A stretch of 12,867 nucleotides of DNA from Ganoderma boninense. Its lineage: Eukaryota; Basidiomycota; Agaricomycetes; Polyporales; Polyporaceae. Under the pieces are notes generated by a model. The model worked only from the letters and a program-made list of their open reading frames with translations. It made no database searches and was not told the origin of the DNA. Positions 8,288 to 12,867 of this stretch are shown piece by piece (position 1 is the stretch's first letter; every line of letters starts with the position of its first letter). The translations under genes and the position numbers were made by a program. Location: the NCBI GenBank assembly GCA_002900995.3, contig PJEW03000065.1, positions 1-12,867 of the forward strand, written 5' to 3'.

Positions 8288-9680
8288 GTTGCCACCACAG
8301 TGGTTCCACTATTGTTAGTAAACAAACCATTATAGTGGTGCATGTCGATATGCTTTAATCGCTGGCGCGAATTGTAACGTTGTTTAATGGTGGGCCCATT
8401 GTAGTGGCAAATACACAGGCCCACTTGTTGTAGCATCTAAAGGCACTGATAACTGATTAGGAGGCAATCTAATCCTAGATAGAACGACTTTTTGATCTCC
8501 TGGTTATCAGTAATCTTGCCTACTGATCTATCTGCAATCCGCTTTAGGGCGCTTTTTTGAATCTTTTGGCTAATCAAACAAGCTGTGCTGGGTTGATCTA
8601 GATCTAATGCCCCTTTGATAGGTTGATCTAATGGGCGCTTTTGGGCGCTTTTTTGATGATCCTGGCTTCCTCAAATGGCAGTTGGTGGCTGCAGGGGCAG
8701 GTGGGGCACCAGGATGGGGTACCTCCTAGGTCATTGTGGCCCAATACTTAGGCTATTGACTTGATTCCTTTTTGCAGCTGTACATATAGATAGGGAGCAT
8801 CGCAGGTCGACCAAAACAGCCGAAGCAATAACACTACTACAGCGTTTATATACGCGCCATACAGTGGTGGGGAGGAGAAGATGTGTATATCTGGGGCATT
8901 TCTTAGGTCAATCCCCTCGTTGTTTTTGCATATAGTAGGCATTAGTATGGTATATTTGGGTACAATGGTTTGTTTGCGGCAGCATGCTAGTACTATTTAA
9001 TGGGGAGCCCTGCACTATTCAGCCCTAGGCACTTTGACAGGACCAATATCTTGGGGAGCCCATGTGCTATGACTCAAGCCCTTAGTACCGTTGGAGAAAG
9101 GGCATGATTATAGGGCTTTTCTAATGGTTATCCATACTACCACCAATCCATGCACTTCACTTACCCTCCTCCCCTCCCCACATTGATCCCCTTATAACGA
9201 CAGCCCCCCCATGGTCCGGAATTGCCCATTGAAACTTTAGTACACATGTTATGCTATATGCCCTGCATATATGTACCAACTTCAGCCTGTGAACAGCCTG
9301 TACTCGCTCCGATAATTCTATTTCTGCCATAGCACAATACTTGTATACTGTTTCTCTATAGCTCATCTACCACCTCACCAAACGCCAGGATCTCTTTTGT
9401 TATATTTTGTACTATGCCACTAATCCAGATCGCCATTGCATTCCTTTAATCAGAGCATGGTCCTTCATGCTACTCTTCAGTCAGTGTTTGCACACTAAAT
9501 GACCCTGACTGTAATGGATCAGGGAACATACCAATACGATCAGATACCACCATTGAATAGAGGTAACTTTACCCCGCTTTGCCCAACACATTTTAGAATC
9601 ATGCGATTTGGGCCTAAGAAACCTGAGGGGAGATATGGGGGAAAGAGGGCTGGATGCACCATTTGGATGCTTGGATAGAG
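8288..9680 (+). repeat. Left arm of the giant palindrome
   Basis: Pairs with 9695-11103. Recognisable anchor blocks include GGCCCACTTGTTGTAGCATC (about 8418), ACGACTTTTTGATCTCCTGG (about 8484), CCTCAAATGGCAGTTGGT (about 8669) and CAACACATTTTA (about 9585). Several copies of GGGCGCTTTT lie at 8548-8655. Confidence 0.85.
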
Positions 9681-10005
9681 GTCTTCCTTCGGAATTGGTG
9701 CAATAGCTCTGTTCCAACCCATGTCTCAAGTACTCTCCAACACTCTTCCCCCACATATCTCCCTCAGTTCTTGGCCCAATCTCCAATGATCTTAAAATGT
9801 GTTGGAAGGCGGTAATGTACTCTATCTCAATGGTGTATCTGATCTGTATGTATTGCTCCCTGATCAATACAGTAGGGGTATTAAGTGTGCAAAACACTGA
9901 TATAAGCAGTAAGCATCCCGGGACTCCATGCTCTGATAAGGAATGCAATGGGGCGATCTGGATAAGTGGTAAGTACACAACAATAGACAACAAGAGTCCT
10001 AGCAT
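9481..10005 (-). pseudogene. Open frame across the palindrome centre, unknown
   Basis: About 174 codons stay open through the middle of the inverted repeat on the minus strand. It includes hydrophobic segments at each end and a central soluble stretch (QHILRSLEIGPRTEGD). The left arm read on the plus strand gives a similar peptide (QHILESCDLG, then RGDMG), so this part of the repeat unit may descend from a coding sequence. No family is recognised. An open frame that crosses from one arm to the other is unlikely to be an original gene as such. Confidence 0.2.
9684..9694. repeat. Central mini-hairpin of the palindrome
   Basis: TTCC-TTC-GGAA lies within a few bases of the geometric centre (about 9695), so the symmetry appears to run almost through the middle, although the inner 80-100 bp are considerably diverged between arms. 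Confidence 0.4.
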
Positions 10006-11103
10006 TTGGTGGAGGTGGTAGGAAGACTATGGAGGCAACAGTATCGCAAGTATTGTGCTATGGGCAGAAATAGGAGTACTCGGAAGGAGTAGGGGCGATT
10101 CACGGACTGCAAGTTGGTACATAATCATGCCAGGCATACTAAGCATAAAGCATGTGTATCAAAGTTTCAAGGCATCCGAACCATTCGGGGGGCTTGTGGT
10201 GGTAAAGGGGATTCCAATGTGGGGGGAGGGGGGAGGGAGGGGGTAATGAGAAGTGCATGGATTGCGGGATATGGTATACGCATAGTAAAAGCCCTAATAG
10301 CCTTCCACAGTTAATAATAAAAATTAAGCTAAGGCTTGGTCATAGCACACTGGCCCAAAGATATTTGGCCTGCAAAGTGCCTAGGGGCTGAATAGTGCAG
10401 GCCCCCATAAATAGTACTAGCAGCACTGCTGCCCAAACAACCATGTACCCAATATACCACTATAAATAGCCTCTAATAGGCAAAACAACGACAGGGGATG
10501 CCCAGATAATGCCAAGGATACAGCCACCTTTCTCCTCCCACATGTATGGGCTATATAAACAGCTGTAGTAGTGTATTGCTTCGCTGTTTGGTCGACTGGA
10601 TGCTCCTATCTATATGATCATCTGCAACCAACAGAAATCAAGTCAAATAGCTATATATTGGGCCCACAATGGACCTAGGAGGTACCCATCCTTGGTGCCC
10701 CACCTGCCCCAGCACCAACTGCCATTTGAGGAAGCAGATCATTCAAAAAGCGCCAAAAAGGCCCATTAGATCCGACCAATCAAAGGTGCTAGATTAGAAT
10801 CAAACCCAGCACAGCTTGATTATGCCAAAAGAGTTCAAAAAAGCGCCAAAGCGGATTGCATGATTAGATCAGCTAGGCAAGATTACTGATAAGCCAGGAG
10901 ATCAAAAAGTCGTTCTTTATCTAGGATTCAGATTGCCTCCATAATCAGTTATCAGGCCTTTAGATGCTACAACAAGTGGGCCTGTTGTATTGCCACACAA
11001 TGGCCCACAATCTAACAACGTACAATTCGGCAGCCATAAGCATATCGAATGCACCACTATAAATGGTTTGTACTACAATAGTGGAAACAACATGTGTTGC
11101 AAC
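9695..11103 (-). repeat. Right arm of the giant palindrome
   Basis: Reverse complement of the left arm, in the same order of blocks: TAAAATGTGTTG (about 9793), ACCAACTGCCATTTGAGG (about 10714), CCAGGAGATCAAAAAGTCGT (about 10894) and GATGCTACAACAAGTGGGCC (about 10963). The arm ends in CAATAGTGGAAACAACATGT followed by GTTGCAAC. Confidence 0.85.
10221..10243 (+). other. G-rich tract able to form a G-quadruplex
   Basis: Four G-runs of 3-6 bases are separated by single A residues, which fits the simple quadruplex pattern. The matching C-rich tract in the left arm is at about 9163-9180 on the plus strand and is shorter and more interrupted. Confidence 0.6.
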
Positions 11104-11373
11104 GATTGGGCGTAACGTGCACGTCGTCGGACGCCAACCTTCGTCACGCCGCACCATGAGTTCGCACGGACGCGCTGCGGCGGAAGGCATTCCCGGGCAC
11201 CGGGCGATGACAAGTTCGTGCAGTCCGGAACGAGCTTCCTGCTTTCGATATTTGTATGCTTTTGCTTCTTCGGGCCTTTCTTGACATGTAAAAAAACGGC
11301 CCGGTGGTTCTTCTTGACAATTGAAGCTGATAGTGACCGAACAAAAAATGTATAAGGAGAAAAGTAAAGGACA
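11104..11373 (-). repeat. Probable partial 3' LTR of the right-hand Ty3/gypsy element
   Basis: On the minus strand a TGTCC start at 11373 lies 10 bases after the polypurine tract, where the 3' LTR should begin. About 270 bp follow before the palindromic element interrupts. Within it is a 6-bp inverted repeat (CGGGCC 11271-11276, GGCCCG 11298-11303). There is no second copy in the window to prove the LTR boundaries, and where it resumes beyond the palindrome could not be found. Confidence 0.4.
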
Positions 11374-11383
11374 AGTTATGGAT

Positions 11384-11395
11384 CCCCTCCCCCCC
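11384..11395 (-). other. Polypurine tract of the right-hand element
   Basis: The minus strand reads GGGGGGGAGGGG, an unbroken 12-purine run, about 140 bp downstream of the end of the integrase and just before the presumed LTR. This is the usual position of the plus-strand primer in LTR retrotransposons. Confidence 0.65.
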
Positions 11396-11534
11396 ACTGA
11401 GAAAGTGACCGTCCTCGTCGCTGTCATAGCGAGTTGAAGAGGAAGCTGGTGGCCAGGACCTAAAAAGTCCGCCTTTTAGTGTTGCCCTCGGCGTCTTCGA
11501 CGTCGGCGCGCTCCTCACCTTGTCGGTGGAAGCC

Positions 11535-12867
11535 TCACGCTTCGAATGCCGCTGGTGTCCACTCCAATACGTCGGGCGAAAAGCGATGGGGTTCGCGCCG
11601 TGCAAAATACGGCAATACGCGAGCACTCAGCGAAGGGACGATCGAATACAGCGCCGTTAGTTCGGAGAGGATATATGCACCGCCTCGGTTGCGCGAAACT
11701 ACGCGGTAAGGGCCCAGGTATCGCACGCGTGCATTTTCCGGTTGAAGCGACTTCTCGATCGCCGTGTTGCGAATCAAGGAAGAGCGATCCGGATTGTGCG
11801 TTGACGTCGCGCGTCGTGGAAGCGGTTACGTGCTTTGAAGTTCTTGCGTCTTTGTACGTCGTTGCGCAAAACAGTCCGATCGAAGAGTTCGAACGTCGTC
11901 GGCTCTTTTGTAGAGCGATAGCGCGACGCGCCGATCAGCTCCTCGGTGGTAAGGACTTCCTTCAGGCGGACCACGAGAGATACCGTCGCTCCTTGAATCA
12001 CACAGGGTAATCATCGGGTTGACTACCGGTAACCGGCGAAGAAGGGGAACATCCCAGCGACGGGAATGCCGAGGTGCGATCGGCCCATACACAGTGCTGG
12101 ACGCTAAGTTGCCAGTGAGAGCCGTCGCCTTCAGCTAGCTCTTGAACAAGGCGTGCGAAACGTTCAAAGTGAGGCGCTCGCACTATCCCCGTTCGCCTGC
12201 AATATACCGATAATACGAATGTGGTGAGGTGGTACTTTGTCAGCGAAATATTGCATGCTGCGATCCAGGGTGGTACGTTGTCGGTAACGGTTTCGGAGAG
12301 TGGCGTTTCCACGGCATATAATATCTTGGAAGAGCCATTCACCGAGCGTTCGAGCTGTTCGTCGGTAAGCAGCGCGCGAACCCTCGCGCCAGGACGTAGT
12401 TAGCGCATGCGCGTCGGAGCGAAATACCTTGATAAGCGACCGGGCTGTGCATAGGAATCGGCGTGTATACGGACCATTGGCCGCGGTCCAGTTCGGAGGA
12501 TTATTGGAGGGATATGAACGCGGACCTATTGGCGAATCTGGCACATATGCAAGTGCGAACCATACCAGGCTCGAATAATGCGGCCCATTTTGCGGCACCC
12601 AGATCGATCACGTATACGAACGCGCGAGTCGCAAAGAGGCACCGGTAGACCGACGCGGCTCATACATTTCGACTAGTATTTGAGGGCGACGATCTTCAGG
12701 GACAACTAGTGGATGCGAACCGCCTGGACACGCCGCCATAGCTTTCCATTAACGCGCAGCATAAAAAACGTCGCGTATTTATAGAAAGCGATCCATTTCG
12801 TCGTCATCGAGATCGCGGGTCGCTTGGATCGTCTAGAAATTCGCGGGAAAATCGCTGAGCTGTTTAG
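11535..12867 (-). pseudogene. Frameshifted Ty3/gypsy integrase, cut by the window edge
   Basis: Landmarks follow in order on the minus strand but in changing frames. NGKLWRR and HPLVVPEDRRPQ (about 12750-12660) belong to the region before the zinc finger. A remnant of the HHCC finger reads HMCQIRQ (about 12555-12530). The first catalytic Asp is in HADSYA (Asp codon about 12457-12459), then ARTLGEWLFQDIICR (12355-12312), and VTDN with the second Asp (12280-12282). The GIV..PHF segment (about 12190-12160) normally carries the catalytic Glu, which is lost to an indel. GCSP (about 12050), NTAIEK, YLGPYRVVSRN, GGAYIL and PYFAR (11777-11575) close the C-terminal domain. This wording is typical of a basidiomycete gypsy lineage without a chromodomain, different from the chromovirus further left. 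At least four frame breaks are present. RNase H and reverse transcriptase would lie beyond the right edge. Confidence 0.9.

Larger units (their letters stand above)
8288..11103. mobile_element. Giant imperfect palindrome: foldback / long-TIR element without transposase
   Basis: The left half and the reverse complement of the right half align from the outer ends (GTTGCCACCACAG and GTTGCAACACATG, both leading into TTCCACTATTGT) nearly to the centre, so the whole block is one inverted repeat about 2.8 kb long. Similarity stops sharply at 8288 and 11103. The outer 600 bp of the arms are very alike, differing mostly by one-base indels; towards the centre substitutions increase. No transposase or other protein is recognisable. 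It is AT-richer and CpG-poorer than the flanks. Subterminal motifs repeat (ATAGTGG-like near the ends, GGGCGCTTTT-like around 8548-8655). A clear target-site duplication is not visible. It could be a foldback-type non-autonomous transposon or two copies of one repeat inserted head to head. Confidence 0.75.
11104..12867 (-). mobile_element. 3' part of a second Ty3/gypsy retrotransposon
   Basis: Integrase, polypurine tract and probable LTR start occur in canonical order. The LTR portion is interrupted by the palindromic element at 11103, suggesting that the palindrome landed in it later. Confidence 0.7.

Noticed and set aside
8307..11083. CACTA...TAGTG ends suggesting a CACTA transposon
   Set aside because: CACTA at 8307-8311 and TAGTG at 11079-11083 exist, but the inverted similarity continues about 20 bp further out on both sides and there is no matching 3-bp target duplication.
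8288..11103. Pure missing-adapter read-through artefact
   Set aside because: Not fully excluded, but the arms gain real substitutions towards the centre and both outer flanks are different non-palindromic sequences, which a simple read-through would not produce.
11271..11303. Rho-independent-type terminator
   Set aside because: The hairpin stem is only 6 bp with a 21-base loop, and the context is a eukaryotic retroelement.

Overview
The window looks like repeat-rich nuclear DNA of a filamentous fungus, most likely an agaricomycete-type basidiomycete. This is inferred from the two Ty3/gypsy lineages, whose integrase wording resembles basidiomycete elements, and from a few short GT...CTGAC...CAG intron-like stretches. 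No intact gene of known function is visible. No tRNA, rRNA, CRISPR array or bacterial-style operon was seen.

Layout. Positions 1-1435 hold a minus-strand region that could be the leader and start of a gag-like ORF; it has no ATG and is uncertain. Two related LTRs lie in the same minus orientation at 1436-1905 (LTR A) and 2254-2747 (LTR B), separated by 348 bp. LTR B is preceded on the minus strand by a frameshifted integrase (about 3020-3720) and a decayed chromodomain (about 2764-2982), so it reads as the 3' LTR of a chromovirus. LTR A is followed by a short block complementary to its own predicted transcript start, as expected for a 5' LTR of a self-priming (Tf1/sushi-type) element.

From about 3.77 to 8.29 kb the DNA is GC- and CpG-rich. 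It has no recognisable family, apart from a 32-bp tandem duplication, a 10-bp-stem hairpin and a possible intron-containing gene starting at the ATG at 7034.

Positions 8288-11103 form one giant imperfect palindrome of about 2.8 kb (arms about 1.4 kb, centred near 9690). It is AT-richer and visibly poorer in CpG than its surroundings, with no transposase. It ends abruptly in GC-rich DNA on both sides. It resembles a foldback or long-TIR non-autonomous element, or an inverted duplication, that may have inserted into the 3' LTR region of the next retroelement.

From 11104 to the right edge is a second, different Ty3/gypsy element, also on the minus strand: part of a probable 3' LTR, a 12-base polypurine tract (11384-11395) and a badly frameshifted integrase running off the window edge.

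Taken together this is a nested graveyard of retroelements, all transcribed leftward, with a large hairpin-forming element embedded in it. Differences between repeat copies are unusually rich in single-base indels, so part of the frameshifting may be consensus error in a long-read assembly rather than decay.
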